Source of the DNA: UMGS75 sp963648435
GTDB taxonomy: Bacteria; Bacillota_I; Bacilli_A; ML615J-28; CAG-313
DNA length: 25,158 nucleotides
Direction of reading: 5' to 3'
Assembly: GCA_963648435.1 (NCBI GenBank)
Contig: CAVJDT010000025.1
Span: forward strand, 1-25,158
In this document: positions 1 to 6,933 of the stretch, piece after piece
How positions within the stretch are numbered: position 1 is the first letter of the stretch
How the letters are laid out: every line of letters starts with the position of its first letter
Position numbers and translations under genes: made by a program
Notes under the pieces: model-generated
What the model was told of the DNA's origin: nothing
The model's database searches: none
Seen by the model: the letters and a program-made list of their open reading frames with translations, nothing else

Positions 1-2
1 TA

Positions 3-47
3 AAGCATTATGACCATTTTGTTAATTTCTTAGTACAACAACTGTAA
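3..47 (+). CDS. possible 3' end of an upstream gene
   Basis: An open frame enters from the left edge and encodes KHYDHFVNFLVQQL before a TAA at 45-47. Only 14 residues are visible, so neither reality nor family can be judged. In Bacillus truA precedes rplM, but this tail does not look like a TruA C-terminus to me. No terminator separates it from the rplM promoter. It may be a chance frame. Confidence 0.22.
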   Translation, partial: KHYDHFVNFLVQQL

Positions 48-90
48 AAGAAGGGGTTAAAAATTGACTCAATCTATATGGGTATTACAT

Positions 91-119
91 TTGACAATAA
101 ATGTAAAAAGGTGTATAAT
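91..119 (+). promoter_or_regulatory. sigma-A promoter of rplM-rpsI
   Basis: A perfect -35 TTGACA (91-96) and a perfect -10 TATAAT (114-119) are separated by 17 bases. Transcription would start near 126, giving a leader of about 70 bases before rplM. Confidence 0.9.
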
Positions 120-120
120 A

Positions 121-193
121 CTCATGATACATTAGCCGAAAGGCACCCACAAACTTAAGCCCTCAAAAGCAAAAAAGCTAAATTAGGAGGAAA
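121..193 (+). promoter_or_regulatory. candidate L13-type autoregulatory leader of rplM
   Basis: The untranslated leader contains a GCC-GAAA-GGC hairpin (135-144) and a possible closing helix TTAGC (132-136) with GCTAA (177-181), just before the AGGAGG ribosome binding site. Rfam describes an L13 leader family upstream of rplM in Firmicutes, and position and size fit. I cannot match its consensus from memory, so the family assignment is inference while the hairpins are seen directly. Confidence 0.5.
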
Positions 194-198
194 ATAAA

Positions 199-645
199 AT
201 GCGTACAACATATATGCAAACTGCGGAAAACGCAAGAGAAAATCGTAAATGGTACGTGATTGATGCCGAAGGACTAGTACTTGGTCGTTTAGGTGTTGCA
301 GTCGCTACAGTATTAAAAGGAAAACACAAACCTACATATACTCCTCACATTGATGGTGGAGATTATGTAATTGTTGTAAATGCCGAAAAAGTTGCTTTAA
401 CTGGTAACAAACTTGAAGGTAAAAAGTATTATCGTCACTCTCAATATGCAGGTGGCTTAAAAACTCGTACAGCTCAAGAAATGCTAGATAAGCAACCACA
501 AAAAATTGTTGAATTAGCTATTAGAGGAATGTTACCAAAAGGCGTAAATGGTGATAATATGTACCGTCGTCTATTTGTGTATGTAGGCCCAGAACATGAA
601 CAAGCTGCTCAAAAGCCTGAAAAATTCCCATTAGAGATTAAGTAG
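199..645 (+). CDS. rplM: 50S ribosomal protein L13
   Basis: Large-subunit protein L13, an early-assembling 23S rRNA binder. The 148-residue length is usual for the family. Typical segments are seen: WYVIDAEGLVLGRLGVAVA near the N-terminus, then GDYVIVVNAEKVALTGNK, KKYYRHSQYAGGLK, and AIRGMLPKGVNGDNMYRRL near the C-terminus. The ATG is preceded at good spacing by AGGAGG (185-190). It stops with TAG, which forms part of the Shine-Dalgarno of rpsI ten bases downstream, so the pair is cotranscribed and probably translationally linked, as rplM-rpsI is in most bacteria. In Bacillus subtilis this pair lies at the end of the ribosomal superoperon after truA. Here it sits directly upstream of the cysS-rpoBC block, which is a rearranged order. 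Confidence 0.98.
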   Translation: MRTTYMQTAENARENRKWYVIDAEGLVLGRLGVAVATVLKGKHKPTYTPHIDGGDYVIVVNAEKVALTGNKLEGKKYYRHSQYAGGLKTRTAQEMLDKQPQKIVELAIRGMLPKGVNGDNMYRRLFVYVGPEHEQAAQKPEKFPLEIK

Positions 646-655
646 GAGGTAAAAT

Positions 656-1048
656 ATGGAAAAAGCAGTATATCAAGCTACTGGCCGTCGTAAAAGCTCA
701 ATTGCCCGTGTTCGTTTAATTCCTGGAACTGGTAAATTTGAAGTTAACGGTCGTAATTTCGTAGAGTACATTCCTTCTGCCGCAACTCGTCTAGATGTTT
801 TACAACCTGTTGCTATTACAGGCGTAGGAACTCAATATGATATCCTAGTAAACGTTTGTGGCGGTGGTATTAGCGGTCAAGCAGGTGCTATTCGTTTAGG
901 CATAGCTAGAGCTTTAATGTTAGTTAATCCCGATTTCCGTGGACCACTAAAGAAGGCTGGACTTATTACTCGTGACCCTCGTAGTATCGAACGTAAGAAA
1001 TACGGTCTAAAGAAAGCACGTCGTGCACCTCAATTCTCAAAACGTTAA
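656..1048 (+). CDS. rpsI: 30S ribosomal protein S9
   Basis: Small-subunit protein S9, whose basic C-terminal tail reaches the P-site tRNA. It is 130 residues, the normal size. Family hallmarks are the N-terminal YQATGRRKSSIARVRL, the glycine-rich VNVCGGGISGQAGAIRLGIARAL, and the tail KKARRAPQFSKR with the invariant terminal Lys-Arg. AGGAGG overlaps the rplM stop codon (TAGGAGG) and sits correctly before the ATG. A strong terminator hairpin follows at 1088-1120. Confidence 0.98.
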   Translation: MEKAVYQATGRRKSSIARVRLIPGTGKFEVNGRNFVEYIPSAATRLDVLQPVAITGVGTQYDILVNVCGGGISGQAGAIRLGIARALMLVNPDFRGPLKKAGLITRDPRSIERKKYGLKKARRAPQFSKR

Positions 1049-1087
1049 TCGTACATTTGTATCGAACGCTAGACGCTTATGTTTATT

Positions 1088-1120
1088 TAAGACCACAAGT
1101 TTTATGTGGTCTTATTTTTT
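1088..1120 (+). terminator. Rho-independent terminator after rpsI
   Basis: The stem TAAGACCACA / TGTGGTCTTA (1088-1097 with 1105-1114) has a 7-base loop and is followed by a T run ending at 1120. It ends only 14 bases before the next start codon, so it may be a partial terminator or attenuator inside a longer operon. Confidence 0.88.
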
Positions 1121-1134
1121 AAAAGGAGAAAAAC

Positions 1135-1377
1135 ATGAAACAAAACAAAATGTTTATTTTAAGTATTGTCTTAATAATGGTAGGTTTTATTGGTGGTGGT
1201 CTTTTCGCAATAGCTAATTCGATTAATATTCTTGCAAAAGAAACTTCCAAAAATCCAATTCCTGCAGATTATTCAATTTGTGGTATTATACTATTTATAT
1301 TATTAATTATGGCAATAATAGGAATGATTTTATTGATTTGTACTTTATTTTCAAATAAAGAAAACTCTGAAAAGTAG
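1135..1377 (+). CDS. small two-helix membrane protein of unknown function
   Basis: I do not recognise this 80-residue protein. It has a short basic N-terminus (MKQNK), a first hydrophobic helix at about residues 7-29 with a GGG, a polar loop at about 33-47, a second very hydrophobic helix at about 48-71 rich in Ile and Leu, and a charged tail NKENSEK. A hairpin-type inner-membrane topology is the simplest reading. AAAAGGAG gives a good ribosome binding site. The gene sits between the rpsI terminator and cysS, 8 bases upstream of cysS, and has no room for a separate promoter, so expression probably depends on read-through. No homologous neighbour gene is usual at this place in Bacillus. Confidence 0.75.
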   Translation: MKQNKMFILSIVLIMVGFIGGGLFAIANSINILAKETSKNPIPADYSICGIILFILLIMAIIGMILLICTLFSNKENSEK

Positions 1378-1385
1378 GTGAAAAT

Positions 1386-2735
1386 ATGCAACAAATAATA
1401 AAAGTATATAACTCATTAAGTAACAGTATTGAAGAATTTAAGCCAATAAAAGAAAATGAAATATCAATGTATGTTTGTGGCCCTACTGTCTATAATGATA
1501 TTCACATTGGCAATGGACGTCCGGTTATTTTCTTTGATGTTGTAAAAAGATTATTTGAGTATCTTGGTTATAAAGTAACAATGGTTGAAAATTTCACTGA
1601 TATTGATGATAAAATTATCAAAAAAGCTTTAGAGGAAAAAGTTTCAGAAAAAGAAATTAGCGAACGTTATATTAAAGCCTTTTTAGATGTATGCGATAAA
1701 GCTGGATGTGAAAATGACATTATTCATCCTAAAGTAACGGAAAACATTCCTGAAATTCTTGATTTTATCAAAAAGCTTTTAGATAATGGTAATGCTTATG
1801 TTGTAGGTGATGATGTCTACTTTAGAGTACGTAGTGTACCATCATATGGAATGTTAAGTAACCAAAAACTAGAAGAACTAGATACTGGTGCTAGAATTGA
1901 TGTTAATCTTCAAAAAGAAGATCCTCGTGACTTTACTTTGTGGAAAAAAACAAGTGATACAGGTCGTAAATGGGATAGTGCCTTTGGAGCAGGTCGTCCA
2001 GGATGGCATACTGAGTGTGTCGTTATGATTCATAAAATCTTAGGTGATAAAATTGACATTCATGGTGGAGGCATTGATTTAAAGTTTCCACATCATGAAA
2101 ATGAAATTGCACAATCAATGGCTCTTTATCATAATCCCATTGCTAATTACTGGCTTCATAATGCTAGAATTGATTTAAAGGGCGAAAAGATGAGTAAATC
2201 ACTTGGTAATGTTGTATGGCTAAAAGATGTACTAGCTAGCTATCCTTATCAAGCATATCGCTTATTTATTCTTGCTAATCATTACCGTCAAAATGTTAGT
2301 TACTCAGATGAAACACTACAAAACATGACAAATGAATGGCAAAAACTTCGCAAGGCTTATGTTAGTTTATATCGTAAATTAGAACTTAAAAATAAACTTG
2401 AATTTAGAAAAGCAAAAAGAGCGGAAATGGAAGATTTCTTAAAAGAAATGTGTTATGACTTTAATACTGCGAATGCTTTAACAGTTATTTATGAACATAT
2501 TAAAACAATAAATAAGAGTATGCGAGATCCTAATATAAGTGATGAAATTCTTTTAAATGAATTCCTAGGACTTAATGATATGTTTACAATATTTGGTTTA
2601 GATCCGTTAGTTAAACCATTAACAAACGAAGAAAAAGAACTTGTGAATAACTGGAATGAAGCTCGTAAAAATAAAGATTTTGAAACAGCTGATATTTTAA
2701 GAACTAAAATTACAAACGCGGGTATTGAACTATAA
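1386..2735 (+). CDS. cysS: cysteinyl-tRNA synthetase
   Basis: Class I aminoacyl-tRNA synthetase that charges tRNA-Cys in the cytoplasm. At 449 residues it is close to the family norm of about 460. The ATP-binding signature appears as HIGN (40-43), the usual Firmicutes variant of HIGH, and KMSKS is at 268-272. The zinc ligands match the E. coli set: Cys31 in MYVCGPTVY, Cys211 in GWHTEC, His236 and Glu240 in FPHHENEIA. The C-terminal helical anticodon region (about 300-449) is present. Start ATG follows TAGGTG, 8 bases after the small membrane gene. The stop overlaps the mrnC start by one base (TAATG). The gene order cysS-mrnC-rlmB is the Bacillus order. No T-box fits in the short space upstream. 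Confidence 0.97.
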   Translation: MQQIIKVYNSLSNSIEEFKPIKENEISMYVCGPTVYNDIHIGNGRPVIFFDVVKRLFEYLGYKVTMVENFTDIDDKIIKKALEEKVSEKEISERYIKAFLDVCDKAGCENDIIHPKVTENIPEILDFIKKLLDNGNAYVVGDDVYFRVRSVPSYGMLSNQKLEELDTGARIDVNLQKEDPRDFTLWKKTSDTGRKWDSAFGAGRPGWHTECVVMIHKILGDKIDIHGGGIDLKFPHHENEIAQSMALYHNPIANYWLHNARIDLKGEKMSKSLGNVVWLKDVLASYPYQAYRLFILANHYRQNVSYSDETLQNMTNEWQKLRKAYVSLYRKLELKNKLEFRKAKRAEMEDFLKEMCYDFNTANALTVIYEHIKTINKSMRDPNISDEILLNEFLGLNDMFTIFGLDPLVKPLTNEEKELVNNWNEARKNKDFETADILRTKITNAGIEL

Positions 2736-3118
2736 TGAGATATGAACTACTTAATGGAGCTAATCTTGCATATATTGGTGATGCATACTATGAATTAGTG
2801 ATCAGAAAATACTTAATTGATAAAGGAATTACCAAAAATAAAGAATTAAAAAAACAAAGTTTAAAATTTGTAAGTGCTAGTTCACATGAAAAAATATACG
2901 AAAAAATAAAAGATGAACTAACAGAAGAAGAACAAAAAATTTACTTAAGAGGCCGTAATAACGCTCCAAGTAGCCATCGTAAAAATGTTGATCAAGCATC
3001 ATACATAGTGTCAACGGGCTTAGAAGCGGTAATTGGATATTTATATTTAATGAAAATGAATGATAGACTTAATTATTTAATGGACCTAATCATTAAGAAG
3101 GGAGAAGAAACATGCTAA
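2735..3118 (+). CDS. mrnC: Mini-ribonuclease III (23S rRNA maturation)
   Basis: Mini-III is a dimeric RNase III-like enzyme without the double-stranded RNA-binding domain that trims both ends of 23S rRNA precursor in Bacilli. The 127-residue protein shows the RNase III signature ANLAYIGDAYYELVIR with catalytic Asp16, the RGRNNAPSSHRKN segment, and STGLEAVIGYLYL containing the second acidic residue, Glu97. Length and the absence of a dsRBD fit the family. The start codon overlaps the cysS stop and the 3' end overlaps rlmB by 7 bases, so these three are one translationally coupled unit. Its position between cysS and rlmB is conserved in Firmicutes. Confidence 0.95.
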   Translation: MRYELLNGANLAYIGDAYYELVIRKYLIDKGITKNKELKKQSLKFVSASSHEKIYEKIKDELTEEEQKIYLRGRNNAPSSHRKNVDQASYIVSTGLEAVIGYLYLMKMNDRLNYLMDLIIKKGEETC

Positions 3119-3825
3119 TTTTTGGTAAAAATACGGTTAAAGAAGCAATTACAAAAAAAAGAAGTATTAAAACCATATATTTAAGTCATGAAAAAATCTT
3201 AAATGAACTTCCTAAAAATGAAGTGATCAAAAATGCTAAAATAATAGTGATGCCACTTAAAGAGATGGATAAAATGGTCCAAGGAAACCATCAAGGTATA
3301 ATTGTGGAAATAAATGAGGAATATCATTATCAATCATTAAATAAAGTTATTGAAAAAAATAAAGATAAAGAAAATGTAAGTTTAATTATGTTAGATGGCT
3401 TAGAAGATCCTCATAACTTAGGGGCGATTCTTCGAACTGCTGATGCAACCGGAATGGCAGGAATCATTATTCCTAAAAATCGTAGCGTTAGTTTAAATGC
3501 AACAGTAGCGAAAGTTTCAACAGGAGCCATTGAATATATTGATGTTGTCCAAGTAACAAACTTGGTTCAAACAATCAAAGAATTAAAAGAAAATGGATAC
3601 TGGATAATTGGTCTTGAAATGGAAGGCTCGATTGATTATAAAGAACAAGATTATTTAGGGAAAAAAGTAATAATTATTGGTTCTGAAGGAAGGGGAATCT
3701 CCAGACTAGTAAAAGAAGAATGTGACTTTATGATTAATATTCCAATGATTGGTCATGTAACATCCTTAAATGCATCGGTGAGTGCAAGTATTATTTTTTA
3801 TGAAATATTAAGACAAAGGGGATAA
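3112..3825 (+). CDS. rlmB: 23S rRNA (guanosine-2'-O)-methyltransferase, SpoU family
   Basis: SPOUT-class RNA 2'-O-methyltransferase; in E. coli RlmB modifies G2251 in the ribosomal P loop. The 237-residue protein has an N-terminal L30e-like substrate-binding domain (about 1-75, beginning IFGKNTVKEAI) and the knotted SpoU domain with motif 1 LDGLEDPHNLGAILRTADATG (94-114), motif 2 IIIGSEGRGIS (187-197) and motif 3 IPMIGHVTSLNASVSASI (210-227). The ATG lies inside the end of mrnC, preceded by AAGGGAGAAG. In Bacillus this gene is followed by yacP/rae1; here a sigma factor follows directly. Confidence 0.94.
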   Translation: MLIFGKNTVKEAITKKRSIKTIYLSHEKILNELPKNEVIKNAKIIVMPLKEMDKMVQGNHQGIIVEINEEYHYQSLNKVIEKNKDKENVSLIMLDGLEDPHNLGAILRTADATGMAGIIIPKNRSVSLNATVAKVSTGAIEYIDVVQVTNLVQTIKELKENGYWIIGLEMEGSIDYKEQDYLGKKVIIIGSEGRGISRLVKEECDFMINIPMIGHVTSLNASVSASIIFYEILRQRG

Positions 3826-3834
3826 AAAAAACAA

Positions 3835-4383
3835 ATGGTAAGGGAAAAAAAGGATAAACTATTTAATTACAATGATTATGAACTTTTATATATGGTAAGT
3901 GATGATAGCGATGAAGCTATAGATATTTTACTTAAGAAATATCAATATTTAGTCCTTCGCATAATAAAAGACTTCAAAGTTGAACCAAACAAAAGAGAAG
4001 ATTTTCTTCAAGAAGGTCTTTTAATGATTAATAAAGCAATTAAGACATATAAAATAAATAGTAAAATGACATTTACAAAATATGTTGAAATGCTCATTAA
4101 TCATCGCTTTATTGATATGCTACGTAAAAAACAAAATGAAAAGATAATGCCGTTAGAAGATTTTGAGTATGTTTATGCGGCTAGTGAAACTCCAAAAATA
4201 CTTGCGGAAAGTTCAATATATGATTATAATGGACTTTCTAAATTAGAAGAAAAAATTTATAATTTGCGATTTATAGAAGGCAAATCATATAAAGAAATTA
4301 GTGAGTTATTGGGGATGAATATCAAACAAATATATTCAGCAGTTGATCGAATTAAAAAGAAAAGATACAAGATTACAATATAA
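3835..4383 (+). CDS. sigH: SigH-like RNA polymerase sigma factor
   Basis: A 182-residue sigma-70 family protein with region 2 (about 29-99, including REDFLQEGLLMINKAIKTY and INHRFIDMLRKK) and region 4 with a helix-turn-helix (about 134-176, LEEKIYNLRFIEGKSYKEISELLG). Size, domain layout and position between rlmB and rpmG match Bacillus sigma-H, which drives transition-state, competence and early sporulation genes. In a reduced lineage it may run only a competence-like regulon. The nearest Shine-Dalgarno (AAAGGGG) is about 14 bases from the ATG, which is long and suggests weak initiation. rae1/yacP, which normally lies just upstream, is missing. ECF-type sigma factors are an alternative family, but the context favours SigH. 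Confidence 0.85.
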   Translation: MVREKKDKLFNYNDYELLYMVSDDSDEAIDILLKKYQYLVLRIIKDFKVEPNKREDFLQEGLLMINKAIKTYKINSKMTFTKYVEMLINHRFIDMLRKKQNEKIMPLEDFEYVYAASETPKILAESSIYDYNGLSKLEEKIYNLRFIEGKSYKEISELLGMNIKQIYSAVDRIKKKRYKITI

Positions 4384-4396
4384 ACAAGTTAAACGC

Positions 4397-4425
4397 TTGA
4401 CAAAAATAGCATTATCTAGTAAAAT
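4397..4425 (+). promoter_or_regulatory. promoter of rpmG-secE-nusG
   Basis: Perfect -35 TTGACA (4397-4402), 17-base spacer, -10 TAAAAT (4420-4425, one mismatch to consensus). It begins just after the sigH stop and gives rpmG a leader of about 20 bases, making rpmG-secE-nusG independent of the cysS-sigH transcript. Confidence 0.78.
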
Positions 4426-4451
4426 TAGTTAGTCAAGGTGGTGTTGTAATT

Positions 4452-4601
4452 ATGAGAGAAAAAGTAATTTTAGTATGTGAAGAATGTTTATCACGAAATT
4501 ACATAACTGAAAAAAATAAATTAAATACAACCACACGAATTAGTGTAAAAAAATATTGCCCTCGTTGCAATAAGCATACTATTCACAAAGAAACTAAATA
4601 G
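4452..4601 (+). CDS. rpmG: 50S ribosomal protein L33 (zinc-binding form)
   Basis: A 49-residue basic protein beginning MREKVILVCEEC and ending HKETK. It carries two CxxC pairs, Cys9/Cys12 and CPRC near residue 37, making it the zinc-ribbon version of L33 rather than the cysteine-free form. Length is right for L33. AAGGTGGTG upstream is the ribosome binding site. Its place just before secE-nusG is the conserved Firmicutes position (rpmGB in Bacillus). The TAG stop is embedded in the TAGGAGG that serves secE. Confidence 0.95.
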   Translation: MREKVILVCEECLSRNYITEKNKLNTTTRISVKKYCPRCNKHTIHKETK

Positions 4602-4613
4602 GAGGAATTTCAT

Positions 4614-5012
4614 ATGGCTGAAAACGAAAAAAAGAATCGTGCGATGAGCGTGTTACTAAGAGAACACAAATGGGAAAATTTATTTCTTGCAATACTTGCT
4701 ATTTTCGCAATTGAACTTGGAGTATTATTACTTTCAAAAACTTATTTATCAATTCCTGAAGATGCATTCATTATTGGTAAATATTGGAAACAATTTGCAT
4801 GGCTACTAGTTGCATTAGGTGCTGTATCATTAATTTTATCAGTATCTTCATTCTTTGTTCCAAGTCTTGCAGAAATTAAACACATTACAGGCCTTAAAAA
4901 AGCTGAATTCTTTGGTAATGTTATTAAAGTTATCATCTTCTCTGTAGTACTTGCTTTATTCTTCACATTATGTGATTGGGCTATAGAGTCTATTATTAAT
5001 CTATTTAAGTAA
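4614..5012 (+). CDS. secE: preprotein translocase subunit SecE, three-helix form
   Basis: SecE clamps SecY in the inner-membrane Sec channel. The position directly before nusG and the C-terminal half identify it: an amphipathic stretch PSLAEIKHITGLKKAEFFGN (about 84-102) followed by a long transmembrane helix (about 103-128). It is 132 residues, about twice the usual 60-residue Gram-positive SecE, because two extra hydrophobic segments (about 22-41 and 60-83) precede the core, as in the three-helix E. coli protein. The normally conserved Trp-Pro of the amphipathic helix is replaced by Gly-Leu. AGGAGG precedes the ATG. The family call leans on context because the sequence is divergent. Confidence 0.88.
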   Translation: MAENEKKNRAMSVLLREHKWENLFLAILAIFAIELGVLLLSKTYLSIPEDAFIIGKYWKQFAWLLVALGAVSLILSVSSFFVPSLAEIKHITGLKKAEFFGNVIKVIIFSVVLALFFTLCDWAIESIINLFK

Positions 5013-5027
5013 TATCGGACGATAGTT

Positions 5028-5588
5028 ATGAATGATTTTGGCTTTGAAAATGAACGTGCGTGGTATGTAGTACAATCATATTCTGGCATGGAGCAAGCGG
5101 CTAAAAGAAATCTTGAAAGACGTATTGTTTCGATGAATATGCAAGATTACATATTTAGAGTTTTGATTCCTGAGACAACAAGATATGAACAAAAGAAAAA
5201 TGGAGAACTTAAAGAAATTGTAGAAAAAGTATATCCAGGTTATATTTTTGTTGATATGATAGTTACAGATGAATCTTGGTTTGTTGTTCGTAACACCCCA
5301 ATGGTTACTGGTTTCTTAGGATCAAGTGGAGGAGGGGCAAAACCTGTACCTCTACCAAACGAAGAGATAATTCCCATTCTTCGAGATTGTGGAATTATAA
5401 TAGAAGTAAATATGGACTTTAAAGTTGGAGATACTGTTAATATCGTATCGGGACCTTTTGTAGGACAAACTGCCAATGTTGAATCAATTGATATGGAAAA
5501 TCAAAAAGTAACAGTCTTAGTTGATTTCTTTGGTAGACAAACTCCTCAAGAACTTCGTTTTGATGAAGTTCAAGCAATTAAAAAGTAA
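5028..5588 (+). CDS. nusG: transcription termination/antitermination factor NusG
   Basis: NusG binds the clamp of RNA polymerase, modulates pausing and links transcription to translation or Rho. The 186-residue protein has the NGN domain with WYVVQSYSGMEQAAKRNLE at its start and the hallmark YPGYIFVDM near residue 70, then a C-terminal KOW domain (about 130-186; FKVGDTVNIVSGPFVGQTANVESI). Standard length. It follows secE by 15 bases. The region before the ATG has no clear Shine-Dalgarno (only GGAC), unlike nearly every other gene here, so translation may be coupled to secE. A terminator follows; rplK, the usual next gene, is displaced by an acetyltransferase. Confidence 0.97.
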   Translation: MNDFGFENERAWYVVQSYSGMEQAAKRNLERRIVSMNMQDYIFRVLIPETTRYEQKKNGELKEIVEKVYPGYIFVDMIVTDESWFVVRNTPMVTGFLGSSGGGAKPVPLPNEEIIPILRDCGIIIEVNMDFKVGDTVNIVSGPFVGQTANVESIDMENQKVTVLVDFFGRQTPQELRFDEVQAIKK

Positions 5589-5602
5589 ATAGACAATTAA
5601 TG

Positions 5603-5635
5603 AAACTATAAGATGAAATATTCTTATAGTTTTTT
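5603..5635 (+). terminator. terminator after nusG
   Basis: Stem AAACTATAAG (5603-5612) pairs with CTTATAGTTT (5623-5632), loop of 10 bases, followed by a T run. It ends the rpmG-secE-nusG transcript. Confidence 0.88.
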
Positions 5636-5657
5636 CTTAAAAAACTTTGTAAACTAT

Positions 5658-5686
5658 TTGTTAAAAAAAGCATAATAAGATATAAT
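5658..5686 (+). promoter_or_regulatory. promoter of tandem-GNAT gene
   Basis: -35 TTGTTA (5658-5663), 17-base spacer, perfect -10 TATAAT (5681-5686). GGAGAG lies just upstream of the ATG at 5714. Confidence 0.72.
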
Positions 5687-5713
5687 ATTATACGAAAAAG
5701 GAGAGTTATCAAT

Positions 5714-6718
5714 ATGAATATTAAATACTTTAAATATGATGAAATTAAAACTAGAATTCCTGATGTCGAACATGACGTTTATAATTTATTTTATGAAGTA
5801 ATATGTGAAGAAGATTTTTTCAAAAAGATTTCATTTGATGAATTTAATCATATCTTATTCTTAAATAGATTCTTTAAAAAAGAAGGAACTTTCTTAGCTT
5901 ATGATTACAATACTCTAGTTGGTTTTATTAGTGCTAATGTGCGTGATATGGATAAAGGCAACGAAAAAGCTGCAGGATACTTAAATACAATAATGGTAAA
6001 AAAAGAATATCGCCGCCAAGGTATTGGTAAAGCTTTACTTGATATGGCTGAAAGCTATATTAGAGAAGAAGGAATGAAATACTCAAGATTTGTTTTCTTA
6101 AGTCAAATTAACTACCCTTGGTACATTCCTCATTCTGATCACCATGAGCATCCAGGAGCCCCTGCGGTAAGAATTAATTCAGAACTATATTTCTTCTTAT
6201 TACATAATCATTACTATATTAATAGTATTCATGAAGGTTTCCATTTACCACTTGCTGAATATGAAATGCCAAAATCAGTAGTTGAAAAAATGGAACAAAA
6301 CAAAAAAGAAGGATTTACAGTTGAAGTATATGATGAAACTAAGCACTTTGGGGTTGAGGAATTTTGTAATAAAATCAATAACCCAGGATTTGCGGGTGCA
6401 ATTAGAAATAACTTAAAACGTGAAAAACCATATCCTTTCCTTATTGCGGCGCACAATGGACAAATGGTAGGTTGGACTGGTCCAATGTATAATGAACCAA
6501 CCGGTCGTGGCCATTTAGATGGAATTTGTGTTGACCCGGAAACTAGAGGCGGAGGTTTAGGAAAAGCCTTATTCTGCATGCTTTGTGAATATTCAAAACA
6601 CAATGGTGCTAAGTATATGACATTCTTCACTGGGCTTGATAATCCTGCTCGTCGTATTTATTTATTTGCGGGATTCAAAATTGCTCAAAGTTTCGCTGAT
6701 ATGAAAAAAGATTTATAA
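5714..6718 (+). CDS. tandem-domain GNAT N-acetyltransferase
   Basis: A 334-residue protein with two GNAT folds in tandem. The N-terminal copy has its acetyl-CoA loop in YRRQGIGKALLD (99-110), and the C-terminal copy in VDPETRGGGLGKALF (273-287), followed by NPARRIYLFAGF (310-321), the typical motif-B region. Both loops keep the Q/R-x-x-G-x-G/A pattern, so both could bind acetyl-CoA, although in many double-GNAT proteins (for example mycothiol synthase) only one is catalytic. A histidine-rich stretch at 140-146 and GAP (148-150) end the first domain. Substrate is unknown. It has its own promoter and terminator and breaks the normally contiguous nusG-rplK order, so it looks like an inserted independent transcription unit. 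Confidence 0.88.
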   Translation: MNIKYFKYDEIKTRIPDVEHDVYNLFYEVICEEDFFKKISFDEFNHILFLNRFFKKEGTFLAYDYNTLVGFISANVRDMDKGNEKAAGYLNTIMVKKEYRRQGIGKALLDMAESYIREEGMKYSRFVFLSQINYPWYIPHSDHHEHPGAPAVRINSELYFFLLHNHYYINSIHEGFHLPLAEYEMPKSVVEKMEQNKKEGFTVEVYDETKHFGVEEFCNKINNPGFAGAIRNNLKREKPYPFLIAAHNGQMVGWTGPMYNEPTGRGHLDGICVDPETRGGGLGKALFCMLCEYSKHNGAKYMTFFTGLDNPARRIYLFAGFKIAQSFADMKKDL

Positions 6719-6729
6719 AAATAGTAACT

Positions 6730-6766
6730 AAAAAAGCAATGAATTGGGATAATTTGTTGCTTTTTT
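6730..6766 (+). terminator. terminator after tandem-GNAT gene
   Basis: AAAAAAGCAA (6730-6739) pairs with TTGCTTTTTT (6757-6766). The stem's A/T arms make it potentially bidirectional. It lies 12 bases after the stop codon. Confidence 0.85.
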
Positions 6767-6853
6767 CAGGAAAAAATCAACAAGTAAAATTATAATATAA
6801 CTTAACATATATTAAAATTTATGATTGGACTTTGAAAATATAATGTGTTTAGT

Positions 6854-6882
6854 TTGACAAAATATCAAATTTAAAGTATAAT
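6854..6882 (+). promoter_or_regulatory. promoter of rplK-rplA-rplJ-rplL
   Basis: Perfect TTGACA (6854-6859), 17-base spacer and perfect TATAAT (6877-6882). It produces a leader of about 110 bases that includes the L1 site. The intergenic region 6719-6998 otherwise contains only the preceding terminator and AT-rich sequence. Confidence 0.93.
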
Positions 6883-6933
6883 AATAAACGCGTGCAATGA
6901 CGCTTATACTATAAATACAGAAATTAAATAACT

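Noticed and set aside
1023..1217. 64-codon + strand frame across the rpsI end and the small membrane gene
   Set aside because: It overlaps the rpsI 3' end, runs through the terminator hairpin and is out of frame with the better-supported 1135-1377 gene, with no ribosome binding site of its own.
4396..4437. Inverted repeat CTTGAC...GTCAAG around the rpmG promoter
   Set aside because: Only 6 bases per arm, one arm is the -35 element itself, and the spacing is not typical of an operator.
6229..6630. 133-codon minus-strand frame opposite the tandem GNAT
   Set aside because: Lies entirely within a clear GNAT gene on the other strand and shows no domain or ribosome binding site.
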